Of a stretch of DNA of 36,787 nucleotides, positions 1 through 10,144 are shown piece by piece. Under the pieces are notes generated by a model. It had not been told where the DNA came from, searched no databases, and saw only the letters and a list, made by a program, of their open reading frames with translations. Every line of letters starts with the position of its first letter. The first letter of the stretch is position 1. This DNA comes from Synechococcus sp. SB0668_bin_13 (GTDB lineage: Bacteria > Cyanobacteriota > Cyanobacteriia > PCC-6307 > Cyanobiaceae). The stretch lies in the NCBI GenBank assembly GCA_009836025.1, contig VXWH01000133.1:1-36787 (forward strand). The letters run 5' to 3'. Both the position numbers and the translations under genes were made by a program.

Positions 1-186
1 AGGGGGAGAGAGAACAACGCAGCGCCACCTCCTCCGCAGAACACTCCCTCACGCTGCGCTTCTCCCTGTTGTTCTGAGGCTGAGGCCTGGCCACACCAAG
101 GAGGTCCTGTGTTGGCCCTTGCTCGCTGCCGCCCGGGTGACGCAGCGTGACCGTGGCTGATGTTTCCTTTGGCCTGTGCCAGGCTA
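1..186. other. Non-coding stretch downstream of dnaX with nested inverted repeats
   Basis: No credible gene is visible here. AGAACAAC-GCAGCG at 11-24 has complements CGCTGC at 52-57 and GTTGTTCT at 68-75. A second hairpin pairs GGCCACAC (89-96) with GTGTTGGCC (109-117), with one bulged base. Neither is followed by a T-run, so a classic intrinsic terminator is not shown. It could be the 3' UTR of dnaX or part of a structured RNA cut by the window edge. I saw no SRP-RNA or tmRNA signature. Confidence 0.35.
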
Positions 187-2022
187 TCAGGCCGCCCCTG
201 GGGCGGAGCTATCATTGTCCACCACCTCGCCACTGAAAAAACTGGCCAGAGTTTTGGCCGTGGCATCCAGTGATGGGCCTGACGCGCCAGGGGGAGGAGC
301 CGGTTCCTGGCGCCTGTGGCTTTGCTTCAGGAGGCCGGGATCCGGTGCAGCAGGTTGAGGTCTGGGCTGAGGCTTGATCGGGGGCCGGGCCGGGACCGCC
401 GGACTTGGGGATTGAACCGCCCCTTGGGAAGGGGTTGGCGGTGTTGACGGAGAGACGGGGCGTTGGCTGCGGCCAGCCTGTTGATGGCGATCCCCTGTGA
501 GCACCAGACGGGCCGTCTCGCCAAGAGTTGCGGCGACCGCCTGCTCCAACAACGTGCGCCGGGCCTGAGCCATCTCCAGCCATGCCTGATTGATCTGCAC
601 CACCACCCGGGATCCATCCCAGGACGCCACCTTCCCGTTTTGCCGCAGCATGGCCTGGGTGGAGGGCAACTGCAACCGGGCCAGGATGGTCTGCCAGAGC
701 TTGTCCAGTTCTGCGGCTTTGCCTGCATCCTCTGCCGAAGGGGACACAGCAGGGAGCGTGACAACGGATGGCGATGCCTGTGCCGAGGCTTGTGGACGCT
801 GGGACGTCGACGTGGGCTGACGGGCTGGTGCTGGTGCCGGTTGGGCCGGTGCGGGCAAACTGTGTTGGCGTGGGCCAGCATGGTCCGTGGTGGATGATGG
901 CGGCTGGACCGGACCGGGAGCAGTTGTGGTCCTCGGTTCCGCCAGGAGACCGGCCAGCAGCACCTCCAGGGCGAGGCGGGGCTGGCTGCTGTGGCGGAGC
1001 TGGGCTTCGGCGCCTTTGAGGGCCCGCAACACACTGAGCAGCGGATCGCGGCCAAACTGCTGCGCCAGCCTGGCGGCTTTCTCCCAACTGGCGGCGCTGA
1101 CGGTGGTGAGCGCTTGGCGATCAGGGGCCAGAACCGCCACCAGGAGATCCCGCAGCAGCGCGGTCAATGCTTGCAGGATGGCGTTGGGTTCATATCCCCG
1201 GTCAAACAACTGGCGGGTCAGCGCCAGCAAGGGGAGGGGCTCCCCCTTTGCCAATGCCGTTCCCAGTTCCAGCGCCTCCTGCTCCGGCACGGCGCCCATG
1301 AGTTCCCAGACGGCGGTGGCCTCAATGGGGGGTGACAGCAGGCTGAGCTGGTCCAACAGGCTTTCCGCATCCCGGAGGCCGCCCTGGGCAAATTGAGCCA
1401 CCAGGTGCAGGGCATCCGGAGCGATGGCAATCTGCTCCTGCTGGCTGATCCAGCTCAGATGTCGCACCAGTTCCGCCAGAGGGATGCGGCAGAAGTCAAA
1501 GCGCTGACACCGGGAAACGATGGTGGGCAGAACCCGCTGGGGATCTGTTGTGGCCAGCACAAAAACCACCCGTGGCGGCGGCTCTTCCAGGGTTTTGAGG
1601 AGAGCGTTGAAGGCCGCGGTGGACAACATGTGACACTCGTCCACCACGTAGACCTTCCACCGCAGTTGCACAGGCGCAAAACGGGCCCGCTCAATCAGTT
1701 CTCGAATGTTGTCCACCCCTGTGTTGGAAGCGGCATCAATCTCGATCACATCCAGAGCATTGCCGGCGGTAATGGCGCCACAGGCCTCGCACTGACCACA
1801 TGGTTCCGCCGTGGGTTCCGGGCTGCTGGTGCAGTTCAGGGAACGGGCCAGAATGCGGGCGCTTGAGGTTTTGCCCGTTCCCCTGGGTCCGGTGAAGAGG
1901 TAGGCCGGAGCAATCCTCTGCAGCCGGATGGCATTGGTCAGGGTGCGCACAATCGGTGCCTGACCCACAAGCTGGTCAAACCGCTGGGGGCGGTAGCGGT
2001 GGTGTAACGGCTCATAGGCCAT
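187..2022 (-). CDS. dnaX: DNA polymerase III subunit gamma/tau
   Basis: This is the clamp-loader ATPase of the replicative polymerase, 611 aa. The N-terminal AAA+ module is complete: Walker [11 protein letters not shown] near residue 45, a four-Cys zinc knuckle (CTSS...PCGQCEAC) at about 64-82, Walker [11 protein letters not shown] near 125 and the SRC sensor/finger motif IVSRCQRF near 170. After about residue 370 comes a Pro/Ala/Gln-rich linker, then a short tau-like C-terminal region that begins with a helix near [15 protein letters not shown]. The ATG at 2022 gives the canonical start ([15 protein letters not shown]). The gene start overlaps the end of clpX by 11 bp, so the two are probably co-transcribed and translationally coupled, as in other picocyanobacteria. 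No frameshift site was checked for a separate gamma product. Confidence 0.97.
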   Translation of the reverse strand: MAYEPLHHRYRPQRFDQLVGQAPIVRTLTNAIRLQRIAPAYLFTGPRGTGKTSSARILARSLNCTSSPEPTAEPCGQCEACGAITAGNALDVIEIDAASNTGVDNIRELIERARFAPVQLRWKVYVVDECHMLSTAAFNALLKTLEEPPPRVVFVLATTDPQRVLPTIVSRCQRFDFCRIPLAELVRHLSWISQQEQIAIAPDALHLVAQFAQGGLRDAESLLDQLSLLSPPIEATAVWELMGAVPEQEALELGTALAKGEPLPLLALTRQLFDRGYEPNAILQALTALLRDLLVAVLAPDRQALTTVSAASWEKAARLAQQFGRDPLLSVLRALKGAEAQLRHSSQPRLALEVLLAGLLAEPRTTTAPGPVQPPSSTTDHAGPRQHSLPAPAQPAPAPARQPTSTSQRPQASAQASPSVVTLPAVSPSAEDAGKAAELDKLWQTILARLQLPSTQAMLRQNGKVASWDGSRVVVQINQAWLEMAQARRTLLEQAVAATLGETARLVLTGDRHQQAGRSQRPVSPSTPPTPSQGAVQSPSPAVPARPPIKPQPRPQPAAPDPGLLKQSHRRQEPAPPPGASGPSLDATAKTLASFFSGEVVDNDSSAPGAA

Positions 2023-3421
2023 GGTCTGCGGCTGTTTCCTGTTCCTGGCGGCTTGGAATGTCGGGCTGGAGCGTCACCCTGTTTCCATAATGCTGGTGCT
2101 GATTGACCATCTCCGCAGTGATGGTGAAGGTTTTGACGTCATGCTTGGAGGGCAGGCTATACATCACGTCCAGCATCAGATCCTCCACCAGGCTGCGCAG
2201 TCCCCTTGCCCCTGTCTGTCGTCGCACGGACTCCCGGGCAATGGTTTCAATGGCGCGCTCTTCAAACACCAACTGCACGTTGTCCATGCTCAGTAGTGTT
2301 TGAAACTGCTTCACCAGGGCGTTGCGTGGTTCCGTCAAAATGGCCTGCAGAGACTGCTCATCCAGGGAGTCCAGCACTGTGACGACCGGCACGCGCCCGA
2401 TGAATTCCGGAATCAGTCCATACTGCACCAAGTCCTCCGGCTCCAGCTTTCTCAAAATGTTGGCTGTCGACGGCTGGCGGCTCCGATCCTCGTTCCGGTC
2501 ATGGACAAAGCCGATGGAGTTCCTGCCCAGACGGCGTTTCACCACGTCGTCCAGACCCACAAAAGCACCGCCGCAGATGAAGAGGATATGACTGGTGTCA
2601 ATGGCGATGGTCTCTTGCTGAGGGTGCTTGCGCCCACCTTCAGGTGGTACATTGGCGATGGTGCCCTCCAGAACCTTGAGCAAGGCCTGCTGCACGCCTT
2701 CACCGGACACGTCCCGTGTGATGGAGCGGCTTTCACTCTTGCGGGAGATCTTGTCGATCTCGTCGATGTAGATGATGCCCCGCTGGGCCGCCGCCAGATT
2801 CATGTCCGCCTTTTGCAAGAGGCGCAGCAGGATGTTTTCCACATCGTCCCCCACATAGCCCGCTTCCGTGAGGGTGGTGGCATCCGTAACGACGAACGGC
2901 ACATTGAGCACCTCTGCCAGGCAGCGCGCCAGCAGGGTCTTGCCGCTGCCCGTCGGCCCCACGAGAAGAATGTTGGACTTTTCCAGGTGGGTGCCGAGGG
3001 AATGCTTCTCATCGCTGCGCCCACCAGACCAGGCCAGGCGCTTGTAGTGGTTGTACACAGCCACGGCAAGGGCCTTCTTGGCTTCGTCCTGTCCAATGAC
3101 GTAGTCATCCAGGTGGGCCTTGATGTCCTGGGGCTTAGGCACACTCACCAGCGTGATGGGGGGCGGACCGCCACGGGAGGAGGTTCCTGACGATGGCCCC
3201 AGTGCCGGCTTCAAGTTTCCACGGCCGTCACCCGCAAGCCCGGAGAATTCCTCTTCCAGGAGGTCGTTGCAGATATCGATGCACTCGTCACAGATGTAGA
3301 CCCCAGGTCCGGCAATCAGTCGCTGGACCTTCTCCTGGGGCTTTCTACAAAAGGAGCACCGAAGCTGGGGGGCATCAGGTTTCGCTATCGCAATGCTCCG
3401 GGCCAGGTTGTCGCCCACCAT
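2012..3421 (-). CDS. clpX: ATP-dependent Clp protease ATP-binding subunit ClpX
   Basis: This is the AAA+ unfoldase that feeds substrates to ClpP, 469 aa. The N-terminal zinc-binding domain has CSFC at 22-25 and CDEC at 44-47. The AAA+ core shows Walker A GPTGSGKT, Walker [11 protein letters not shown] and the arginine-rich sensor region. The IGF tripeptide that docks ClpX to ClpP is present (RNSIGF). The ATG at 3421 adds about 20 residues before the zinc domain compared with typical ClpX. The gene sits directly upstream of dnaX (11-bp overlap). In related genomes clpP lies between tig and clpX; here only 101 bp separate the two genes and no clpP is seen. The kept IGF loop argues that a ClpP partner is encoded elsewhere. 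Confidence 0.97.
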   Translation of the reverse strand: MVGDNLARSIAIAKPDAPQLRCSFCRKPQEKVQRLIAGPGVYICDECIDICNDLLEEEFSGLAGDGRGNLKPALGPSSGTSSRGGPPPITLVSVPKPQDIKAHLDDYVIGQDEAKKALAVAVYNHYKRLAWSGGRSDEKHSLGTHLEKSNILLVGPTGSGKTLLARCLAEVLNVPFVVTDATTLTEAGYVGDDVENILLRLLQKADMNLAAAQRGIIYIDEIDKISRKSESRSITRDVSGEGVQQALLKVLEGTIANVPPEGGRKHPQQETIAIDTSHILFICGGAFVGLDDVVKRRLGRNSIGFVHDRNEDRSRQPSTANILRKLEPEDLVQYGLIPEFIGRVPVVTVLDSLDEQSLQAILTEPRNALVKQFQTLLSMDNVQLVFEERAIETIARESVRRQTGARGLRSLVEDLMLDVMYSLPSKHDVKTFTITAEMVNQHQHYGNRVTLQPDIPSRQEQETAADHGL

Positions 3422-3522
3422 TATCCACCCCCCGAGTTGATTGTGGAAGTGGTCGGCGCCCCATCAATTCGCCCGTCGCTACGCCTGCGTTGAATCCGTT
3501 GAATCATGGTCCAGGTCCAACG

Positions 3523-4974
3523 TCAGATCTGCTCATGGATGGATTCTGTCGGCTCGCTCGTCAGAGCGGGGCTGCTTTGCGCTTCTTCCCCATTCTCCGC
3601 CATGGCCGTGCGCACCTTGAAGCTGTTGTGCTCCTCCAGCCAGGCCAGAGCCTTCTCCCGCAGCAGGCCCGTCTTCACAAAGATGCGCAGTTTTGTGGGG
3701 TCCAGCTTGCTGGCCCGCCTGGCTTTGAGTCGCTTGCGCAGGGCCTGAATCTGGTCCTCCAACTCAGTCTCTGCAACCGTTAGCTGCTCTGCCCTGGCCA
3801 CGGTCTCAAGAGCAAGGTTGCGTTGGAGACGCCGTCGCGCCTCTTCCAGTTTGACCGGCTCAAGCTGCTCCAGAAGCTTGTCGCTGAGCCTGAAATCCGG
3901 ATTGACCCCCCGCGCCCTGAGTTTATCCTTGAAGTCCTCCATCACCACCTCCATCTCCTTTTCCACCATGGACTGGGGCAACTCCACCTCCATCTCTTCA
4001 CAGAGCATGTCGAGCAGGGCATCCTGACGATTCTCCTTGTTGTTTTCCTGCACCTGGCGGTCAATCTCCCGGCCCAAGGCCTCTTTCAACTCGGCCATGG
4101 TGGAAAAGCGGCTCACCTTCTGTGCAAAGGCATCGTCCAGCTCCGGCAACCGACGCGCCTTCAGCCCGCACAGGGTGATGGATACACGGTTTGTCTCGTC
4201 GTCCTGACCCAGGTCTTGCCGGGCGGGGCCGTTGTTTTCAGTCTCGCTGCCACCCTCGTTGGCGTCGTCCCCATTGGTTTCGCTGGGGAGCGTCCTGGTC
4301 TCCCCCACCGTCATGCCAACGATCAAGGATACAACCCTGGACATGGTCTCGTCCTCCTCGTCTAGCTCCACCTCCATTTCCCGTTCCCTGGGTCCAGGGG
4401 ATTCTTCCTCGTCCAGTCCATCAGGCGGCGGCAGCACCAGCTTGATCACCGCCACATCCCCCATTTCCGCCGTGGTTCTCTCCAGAGGCACCGTGGTGCT
4501 GGCAGAGCGGCGCCGTTGCTCAAGCTCGTCTGCAAGCATGCCCTCGCTGGAGGTTTCCTCCACCTCCACTTCCAGATCGCGATAGGCCTTCAGCGTGGCG
4601 CTGGGTCGCACATCGGCTTCCATGTTCAACGTGAGGCTCTCGCCGGGGTTGAACTGTTGAGCCAAGGCGTCAAACGAATCCTGAAGCTGCAGCTTCCCCA
4701 GCAAGGCCAGGTCTTCATCGTTCAGCACGTCCTGGGCTGTGTCCTCCAGGAGTTGCTCCAGGGCGGTGATCCACACCTGCCGGGCGCCCAGTTGCTGGAG
4801 CACGGCGGTCTGGGGAACCCGGCCCGGTCGGAAGCCGGGCAGCCGCACCGTGCGGCATAGCTTGCGCATGGCTTTGTCGTAACTGCGCTGACAACGCTCA
4901 GCAGGGACAACCACCTCCAGGGCCAGCCGGCTCTGGGGGCGCGGAGACGTCTTGACCTGAAGGTCAGAGGCCAT
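3523..4974 (-). CDS. tig: Trigger factor, ribosome-associated chaperone
   Basis: Binds the ribosome exit tunnel and shields nascent chains. The start ATG at 4974 gives 483 aa beginning MASDLQVKTSPRPQSRLALE, which fits the family; the frame is open another 43 codons upstream but that part is not homologous. The ribosome-docking signature GFRPGRVP lies at 47-54. The C-terminal helical arms are present (about 265-450). The middle PPIase (FKBP-like) domain is unusual: residues about 186-261 are a very acidic, Asn/Gly-rich stretch, and the usual PPIase core residues are hard to recognise apart from VGMTVGETRTL. Chaperone activity is expected; prolyl isomerase activity is doubtful. It lies upstream of clpX with 101 bp between, where clpP would be expected. 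Confidence 0.95.
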   Translation of the reverse strand: MASDLQVKTSPRPQSRLALEVVVPAERCQRSYDKAMRKLCRTVRLPGFRPGRVPQTAVLQQLGARQVWITALEQLLEDTAQDVLNDEDLALLGKLQLQDSFDALAQQFNPGESLTLNMEADVRPSATLKAYRDLEVEVEETSSEGMLADELEQRRRSASTTVPLERTTAEMGDVAVIKLVLPPPDGLDEEESPGPREREMEVELDEEDETMSRVVSLIVGMTVGETRTLPSETNGDDANEGGSETENNGPARQDLGQDDETNRVSITLCGLKARRLPELDDAFAQKVSRFSTMAELKEALGREIDRQVQENNKENRQDALLDMLCEEMEVELPQSMVEKEMEVVMEDFKDKLRARGVNPDFRLSDKLLEQLEPVKLEEARRRLQRNLALETVARAEQLTVAETELEDQIQALRKRLKARRASKLDPTKLRIFVKTGLLREKALAWLEEHNSFKVRTAMAENGEEAQSSPALTSEPTESIHEQI

Positions 4975-5109
4975 GGCGGGGAAAGCACAACAACGAAGAT
5001 GCCCGATCCTAGACAACCGCGCCATGGGTGAGGCCCGGCAGGGGCTTAGGCTGGCTTCAGAACAACCGCATATCCCCCTGATTGGGCCCATCTGCTGCCC
5101 CACGCCCTG

Positions 5110-6210
5110 ATGACCACCGCAAGCCCTGCCCCTGACGCCTTGAGCGCCTGCCCTCCCACTGTTGCCGTGCTGGGCGCCACCGGTGCCGTGGGTCGTGAAC
5201 TGATCATGCTGCTGGAGCAGCGGGATTTTCCCTTGGACAGCCTGAGACTCCTGGCTTCACCCCGCTCTGCCGGCGCCCCGTTCACCTTTCGGGGCAAGAG
5301 CCTGACGGTGGAGGCGGTGTCCGAGGAGGCGCTGGCCGGGGTTGATCTGGTGCTGGCCTCCGCGGGTGGATCCGTCTCCCGCCAGTGGGCTCCGGTCATG
5401 GGGACCCATGGGGCGCTGCTGATCGACAACTCCAGCGCTTTTCGTCTGGATCCCCAGGTGCCGCTGGTGGTGCCGGAGGTGAACCTGGTGACGGCCAGCC
5501 GGCACCTGGGCATTGTTGCCAACCCCAACTGCACCACCATTCTGCTGCTGCTGGCCCTGGCTCCGCTGCGCCGCCTGGCCCCCCTGCGCCGTGTGGTGGT
5601 CTCCACCTACCAGTCCGCCAGTGGCGCTGGCGCCCAGGCCATGGCGGAGCTGGAGGCCACCAGCCGGGATGTGCTTCAGGGCCGACAACCCCAGAGCCAT
5701 GTGTTGCCCTATTCCCTGGCTTTCAATCTCTTCCTGCACAATTCCCCTCTGGCCGGGAACGGGTACTGCGAAGAGGAACTCAAAATGCTCCGGGAAAGCC
5801 GCAAGATCCTGGCGCAGCCGGACCTGCGCCTCAGCGCCACCTGTGTAAGGGTGCCGGTTCTGCGGGCCCATGCGGAAGCGGTCAACGTTGAATTCGACGC
5901 TCCCGTCCCGTTGGATGCCGCCCGGCAGGTTCTGGCGGAGGCCCCTGGTGTGACGATGATTGACGACTGGGCCAACAATCGCTTCCCCATGCCCAGTGAC
6001 GTGACCGGGAAGGATACGGTGGCCGTGGGTCGCGTCCGCCAGGACTTGAGCAACCCCAATGGCCTGGAACTCTGGCTCTGTGGGGATCAGATCCGCAAAG
6101 GCGCGGCCCTCAATGCGGTGCAAATTGCCGAAGCCATGGTGCGTCACGGCTGGCTAAGGTCCCCGTCTCCCCGGCAACGCACCCAAGACGCCCCCGTGCT
6201 GCAACCATGA
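5110..6210 (+). CDS. asd: Aspartate-semialdehyde dehydrogenase
   Basis: Reduces L-aspartyl phosphate to aspartate semialdehyde with NADPH, the branch step to lysine, threonine and methionine. 366 aa. The N-terminal Rossmann motif [14 protein letters not shown] is at about 19-32. The nucleophilic cysteine is in NPNCTT (about 136-141), and DNSSAFR, the SGAG(A)QAM motif and the downstream Asp/His region are typical. The ATG at 5110 is the first good start. It is divergent from tig (135 bp between the starts). Its stop overlaps the dapA start in an ATGA arrangement, so asd and dapA are one transcriptional and translational unit. Confidence 0.97.
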   Translation: MTTASPAPDALSACPPTVAVLGATGAVGRELIMLLEQRDFPLDSLRLLASPRSAGAPFTFRGKSLTVEAVSEEALAGVDLVLASAGGSVSRQWAPVMGTHGALLIDNSSAFRLDPQVPLVVPEVNLVTASRHLGIVANPNCTTILLLLALAPLRRLAPLRRVVVSTYQSASGAGAQAMAELEATSRDVLQGRQPQSHVLPYSLAFNLFLHNSPLAGNGYCEEELKMLRESRKILAQPDLRLSATCVRVPVLRAHAEAVNVEFDAPVPLDAARQVLAEAPGVTMIDDWANNRFPMPSDVTGKDTVAVGRVRQDLSNPNGLELWLCGDQIRKGAALNAVQIAEAMVRHGWLRSPSPRQRTQDAPVLQP

Positions 6211-7142
6211 CCAGCCCCTCTGCATCCACACCCCTGTTTGGCCGCATCGTTACGGCCATGGTGACCCCCTTTGGTGCGGATGGCGCCCTGGATCTGGCCA
6301 CTGCCGCCCGGCTGGCGGACCATCTGGTCAATACGGGCAGTGACGGGGTGCTGGTCTGTGGCACCACAGGAGAGTCCCCCACGCTCAGTTGGCAGGAACA
6401 GGACGAACTCCTGCGGGAAGTGAAGGCCGCCGTGGGGGCACGAGCCATGGTTCTGGCCGGGACGGGGAGCAACTGCACGGAGGAGGCTGTGGCCGCCAGC
6501 CGCCGGGCGTTGGCCCTGGGGGCCGATGGCGCCCTGTTGGTGGTGCCGTATTACAACAAGCCTCCTCAAGCCGGTCTGGAGGCCCATTTTCGCGCCATCG
6601 CAGATTCGGTCCCCGATTTGCCGCTGATGCTCTACAATATCCCCAGTCGTACAGGCTGCACTCTCCTTCCGGAGACTGTGGGCCGTCTGCTGAACTGCAG
6701 CAACGTGCGGGCCTTCAAAGCTGCCAGCGGCACGGTGGAGGAGGTTACAAATTTGCGGGCTGCCTGTGGATCTTCCCTGGCGATTTACAGCGGTGACGAC
6801 ACCCTCACCCTGCCCATGCTCAGCCTTGGGGCTGTCGGTGTGGTGAGTGTGGTGAGCCATCTGGAAGGTCTGCGCCTCCGGGCCATGATCCAGAACCACC
6901 TCACGGGACAGGCAGCCGCGGCCCTCGCCCAACATGACCAGCTTCTGCCTCTGATGCGTGCATTGTTTGTTCAGCCCAATCCCATACCCGTCAAAGCGGC
7001 GTTGGAACAACGGGGATGGTCCGTCGGCGCCCCACGGCTCCCCCTTCTTGCCGCAGACGCAAGCCTCAAAGCCCATCTGCATGACCTGATGCAGAGCCTG
7101 GAAGCCGACTCAACTGCGGCTGGACAGACTCTTTCCCCATAG
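6207..7142 (+). CDS. dapA: 4-hydroxy-tetrahydrodipicolinate synthase
   Basis: Condenses pyruvate with aspartate semialdehyde, the first committed step to diaminopimelate and lysine. 311 aa, normal for the family. Family motifs are [10 protein letters not shown] near residues 51-60, [10 protein letters not shown] with the conserved Tyr, YNIPSRTG near 145, and the Schiff-base lysine in AFKAASG. The start codon lies inside the asd stop (4-bp overlap), and the next gene rnj begins 8 bp after its stop. This asd-dapA-rnj order is common in marine picocyanobacteria. Confidence 0.97.
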   Translation: MTSPSASTPLFGRIVTAMVTPFGADGALDLATAARLADHLVNTGSDGVLVCGTTGESPTLSWQEQDELLREVKAAVGARAMVLAGTGSNCTEEAVAASRRALALGADGALLVVPYYNKPPQAGLEAHFRAIADSVPDLPLMLYNIPSRTGCTLLPETVGRLLNCSNVRAFKAASGTVEEVTNLRAACGSSLAIYSGDDTLTLPMLSLGAVGVVSVVSHLEGLRLRAMIQNHLTGQAAAALAQHDQLLPLMRALFVQPNPIPVKAALEQRGWSVGAPRLPLLAADASLKAHLHDLMQSLEADSTAAGQTLSP

Positions 7143-7150
7143 CTTCGCCC

Positions 7151-9190
7151 ATGACTCAAACCCCGAACGGCTCGGTTGAGCCTCTGCGCATCATTCCCCT
7201 TGGCGGCCTCCATGAGATTGGAAAAAACACCTGTGTTTTTGAATACGGGAACGAGTTGATGCTCGTGGATGCCGGCCTCTCCTTCCCCAGCGACGACATG
7301 CATGGGGTCAACGTGGTCATGCCCGATACCACCTATCTGCGGGAAAATGAACCGCGCATCCGGGGCATGATTGTCACCCACGGCCATGAGGACCACATTG
7401 GCGGCATCGCGCACCACCTGAAGCAGTTTACCATTCCCATCATCTACGGCCCCCGCCTGGCCCTGTCTCTCCTGGACGACAAGATGAAGGAGGCGGGGGT
7501 GAGTGATCGCACCAGAACCAAGACAGTCCGGCCCCGGGAAGTGGTCAAGGTGGGCAAACACTTCAGCGTTGAGTTCATTCGCAATACCCATTCCATCGCT
7601 GACAGTTTCTCCCTGGCCATCACCACGCCGGTGGGCGTCATTGTTTTCACGGGGGACTTCAAGTTTGACCACACCCCCGTGGACGGGGAGCGGTTTGATC
7701 TGCATCGCCTGGCCCAGTACGGGGAAGACGGGGTTCTTTGTCTGTTCAGCGACTCCACCAATGCGGAGTTGCCTGGCTTTACGCCACCGGAGCGCGCAGT
7801 ATTCCCCAACCTGGATCGCCACATTGCCCAGGCGGAAGGTCGTGTCCTGGTGACCACCTTTGCCAGTTCGGTTCACCGGGTCAGCATGATCCTGGAGCTG
7901 GCCCTCAAGCATGGCCGTCGTGTCGGGCTTCTGGGACGCTCCATGCTCAACGTGATTGCCAAGGCTCGGGAGTTGGGCTACATCCGTTGTCCCGATCACC
8001 TCTTCCTCACCATGAAGCAGTTGCGGGATCTGCCGGATCGGGAGTTGCTGTTGCTCATGACCGGCAGCCAGGGAGAACACCTGGCCGCCTTGAGTCGAAT
8101 TGCCCGAGCCGAACATCCCCACGTACAGCTCAAGACCACGGACACGGTCATCTTTTCCGCCAGCCCCATCCCCGGCAACACCATTGCCGTGGTCAACGTC
8201 ATCGACCAGCTCATGATGCAGGGGGCCACGGTGATCTACGGCAAGGACAAGGGCATCCATGTGTCCGGCCATGGTTCCCAGGAAGACGAGAAGTTGATGC
8301 TTGCCCTCACGCGCCCCAGGTTTTTTGTCCCGGTCCATGGGGAACATCGCATGTTGGTGCAGCACTGCAAGACCGCCCAGTCCATGGGGATGCCACCGGA
8401 GTCCATGTTGGTGATTGACAACGGCGACGTGGTGGAGTTGACGCCGGAATCCATTCGCCGGGGTGAACCGGTGAAGGCCGGCATCGAGCTTCTGGATAGC
8501 ACCCGCAAGGGGGTGATCAACACCCAGGTGCTGAAGGAGCGTCAGCAGTTGGCGGAGGATGGGGTTCTGGTTGCCCATGTGAGCATCAGCGGCGCGGGCC
8601 ACATGGGAGCGCCGGCGCGGGTAACCCTGCGGGGCGTGGCCACTTCACTTGCGCCGCAGCACTTTGCCAACTGGACCGATAACGAGGTGCAATGGGTGCT
8701 GGACAACCGCTGGCAACAACTCTGCCGCGGTGGTGATGATCTTCAGGATGTGGATTGGGTTGGTCTGCAGCGGGAAGTGGAGTTGGGCCTGCAGCGGCGG
8801 TTGCGGCGAGAGTTGGAAGTTGAGCCTTTGATCATCGTGGTGGTGCAACCGACGCCCAAGGGATCTACAGCCATCTACAAAGTCCCCGCCACCGAGGAAA
8901 AGGGCACCCCAGGGCGCCCTGGTCGTGGCGGAGCTCGCCCCAACGGCGTTCGTCCACTGCAACGGAACGGCAGTGCCAATGGTCAAAGCAAAAACCCGGC
9001 CCTCATGGATCGCCGTCACTTGAGCGCCAACGGTGCCAACGGCGCCACATTGTCTCAATCCACTTCACCACCTGTTTCACCATCTGCTGTGGCCAGCCCT
9101 GAGCCCGAGGTCAATACCGATGGGGTAGGGGCAACGTCAGCAGAGACAGTGCGTAAGCGCCGCAGCCGTAGTCGCGCCAGCACAGCCTGA
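7151..9190 (+). CDS. rnj: Ribonuclease J
   Basis: Metallo-beta-lactamase/beta-CASP ribonuclease with endo- and 5'-exonuclease roles in RNA turnover. 679 aa. The zinc ligand motif HGHEDH is at 77-82, GDFKFDHTP supplies a further metal-binding Asp/His, and the beta-CASP region contains FASSVHRV, GRSMLN and SGHGSQED. HGEHRML is the C-terminal His motif. After about residue 580 the protein changes to a low-complexity Gly/Asn/Ser/Pro tail ending in a basic KRRSRSR patch, longer than in typical RNase J and probably disordered or RNA-binding. It is the third gene of the asd-dapA-rnj unit. tilS, a frequent next gene in relatives, is absent here. Confidence 0.95.
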   Translation: MTQTPNGSVEPLRIIPLGGLHEIGKNTCVFEYGNELMLVDAGLSFPSDDMHGVNVVMPDTTYLRENEPRIRGMIVTHGHEDHIGGIAHHLKQFTIPIIYGPRLALSLLDDKMKEAGVSDRTRTKTVRPREVVKVGKHFSVEFIRNTHSIADSFSLAITTPVGVIVFTGDFKFDHTPVDGERFDLHRLAQYGEDGVLCLFSDSTNAELPGFTPPERAVFPNLDRHIAQAEGRVLVTTFASSVHRVSMILELALKHGRRVGLLGRSMLNVIAKARELGYIRCPDHLFLTMKQLRDLPDRELLLLMTGSQGEHLAALSRIARAEHPHVQLKTTDTVIFSASPIPGNTIAVVNVIDQLMMQGATVIYGKDKGIHVSGHGSQEDEKLMLALTRPRFFVPVHGEHRMLVQHCKTAQSMGMPPESMLVIDNGDVVELTPESIRRGEPVKAGIELLDSTRKGVINTQVLKERQQLAEDGVLVAHVSISGAGHMGAPARVTLRGVATSLAPQHFANWTDNEVQWVLDNRWQQLCRGGDDLQDVDWVGLQREVELGLQRRLRRELEVEPLIIVVVQPTPKGSTAIYKVPATEEKGTPGRPGRGGARPNGVRPLQRNGSANGQSKNPALMDRRHLSANGANGATLSQSTSPPVSPSAVASPEPEVNTDGVGATSAETVRKRRSRSRASTA

Positions 9191-9238
9191 TGGTTGCCAC
9201 TGTCCGTCGGATGAAACGCCCAGCAACTCGCCAGCGGC

Positions 9239-10048
9239 TTGGACTGCTTTGATGCCAACCGGGGCAAGGATGCTTGCCCCCAGCTCGGATCTGGGAACCG
9301 CCCCGCCATTCTTGCCCTGGATCTTGACGGGGTCCTTATGGACGGCATGGAAGAATACTGGAGGAGCAGCCTCCACGTGGTCCGGAGCTTTGGCGCCCCA
9401 CGGATTGGCTCCAATGGGGAGATTCCCCCGGCGTTCCGGCACATTCGTCCCTGGGTGCATACCGGTTGGGAGATGGTGGTGGTGGTCTGGGCCTTGGCCC
9501 ATGGTGCCGCCGAGGAAGCGTTTCTCCAGAATTATCCGGGGGCACTGCGGCAGTGGCAGGCGCACTTGGGGCAATCCTCGGCGGTGCTGCAGAGTGCCTT
9601 GGAGCGGCACCGCAGTGATTGCCTGTTGCAGGATCGCCAGGGGTGGCTGGCCCAGCACCGCCTCTATCCCGGCGTGGCGGAGCGGTTGCGCCGCTGTGGC
9701 GCCGAGGAGGGGGTGGATTGGGTGGTGGTCACCACAAAGGGACAGGAATTTGCTGCCGCCTTGCTGGAGCAGGACGGTCTCCAGCCCACCGCTGTCTACG
9801 GCCGGGAGCATGGCCCCAAGAGCCGCGTATTACGGCGCCTGCTGGAGCAGCGGCAACCCGTCTGGTTTGTGGAGGATCGACTCCCCACCCTTGAAACAGT
9901 GATGGCGGATCCCCATCTCAGGGGGATTGGTTGTTACTTGGCAGCCTGGGGCTACTTGCGTCATGCTGACCGGCAGCAGCTTCGCCCGCCTGCCCATTGG
10001 CTGGGTCACGCCACCTTTTGCGCTCCGTTCCCTGCCTGGCCCACCTGA
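9239..10048 (+). CDS. HAD-superfamily hydrolase
   Basis: Predicted phosphatase-like enzyme, up to 269 aa. HAD motif I is ILALDLDGVLMDG (nucleophile Asp and acid/base Asp), motif II is VVVTTKGQEF, motif III lysine is in HGPKSR, and motif IV acidic residues are in WFVEDRLPTLE. The substrate cannot be told from sequence. The only start in this frame after an in-frame stop at 9212 is TTG 9239; the first 22 residues look non-conserved. Cyanobacterial relatives begin close to the DLDGVL motif, so the true start may differ. It follows rnj by 48 bp and precedes recA by 96 bp. Confidence 0.85.
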   Translation: MDCFDANRGKDACPQLGSGNRPAILALDLDGVLMDGMEEYWRSSLHVVRSFGAPRIGSNGEIPPAFRHIRPWVHTGWEMVVVVWALAHGAAEEAFLQNYPGALRQWQAHLGQSSAVLQSALERHRSDCLLQDRQGWLAQHRLYPGVAERLRRCGAEEGVDWVVVTTKGQEFAAALLEQDGLQPTAVYGREHGPKSRVLRRLLEQRQPVWFVEDRLPTLETVMADPHLRGIGCYLAAWGYLRHADRQQLRPPAHWLGHATFCAPFPAWPT

Positions 10049-10056
10049 GGCTGGGC

Positions 10057-10062
10057 TATTAT
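10057..10062 (+). promoter_or_regulatory. Possible -10 element of recA
   Basis: TATTAT lies 83 bp before the recA ATG, just after the preceding stop codon. No good -35 is seen. A partial LexA-like half site (ACGTACTT) begins at 10070, without the second half. This is weak support for a recA promoter. Confidence 0.3.
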
Positions 10063-10144
10063 GGTTCAAACGTACTTCCTCTCCCAGGTGTGGCAACCCT
10101 GGCAAACGTGGGAATACATCCTCACAAGACCCATCCCTTTCACC

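Noticed and set aside
3421-3450. Terminal-repeat-like sequence at the missing clpP site
   Set aside because: TTATCCAC and CGAGTTG occur close together but in the wrong arrangement for the repeat family, so a footprint of the element cannot be claimed.
3193-3783. 196-codon plus-strand frame as a possible clpP relic
   Set aside because: The size is suggestive, but there is no ClpP Ser/His motif and it overlaps clpX and tig antisense.
6971-8602. Minus-strand 543-codon frame
   Set aside because: It covers rnj and the end of dapA antisense, with no family motifs.
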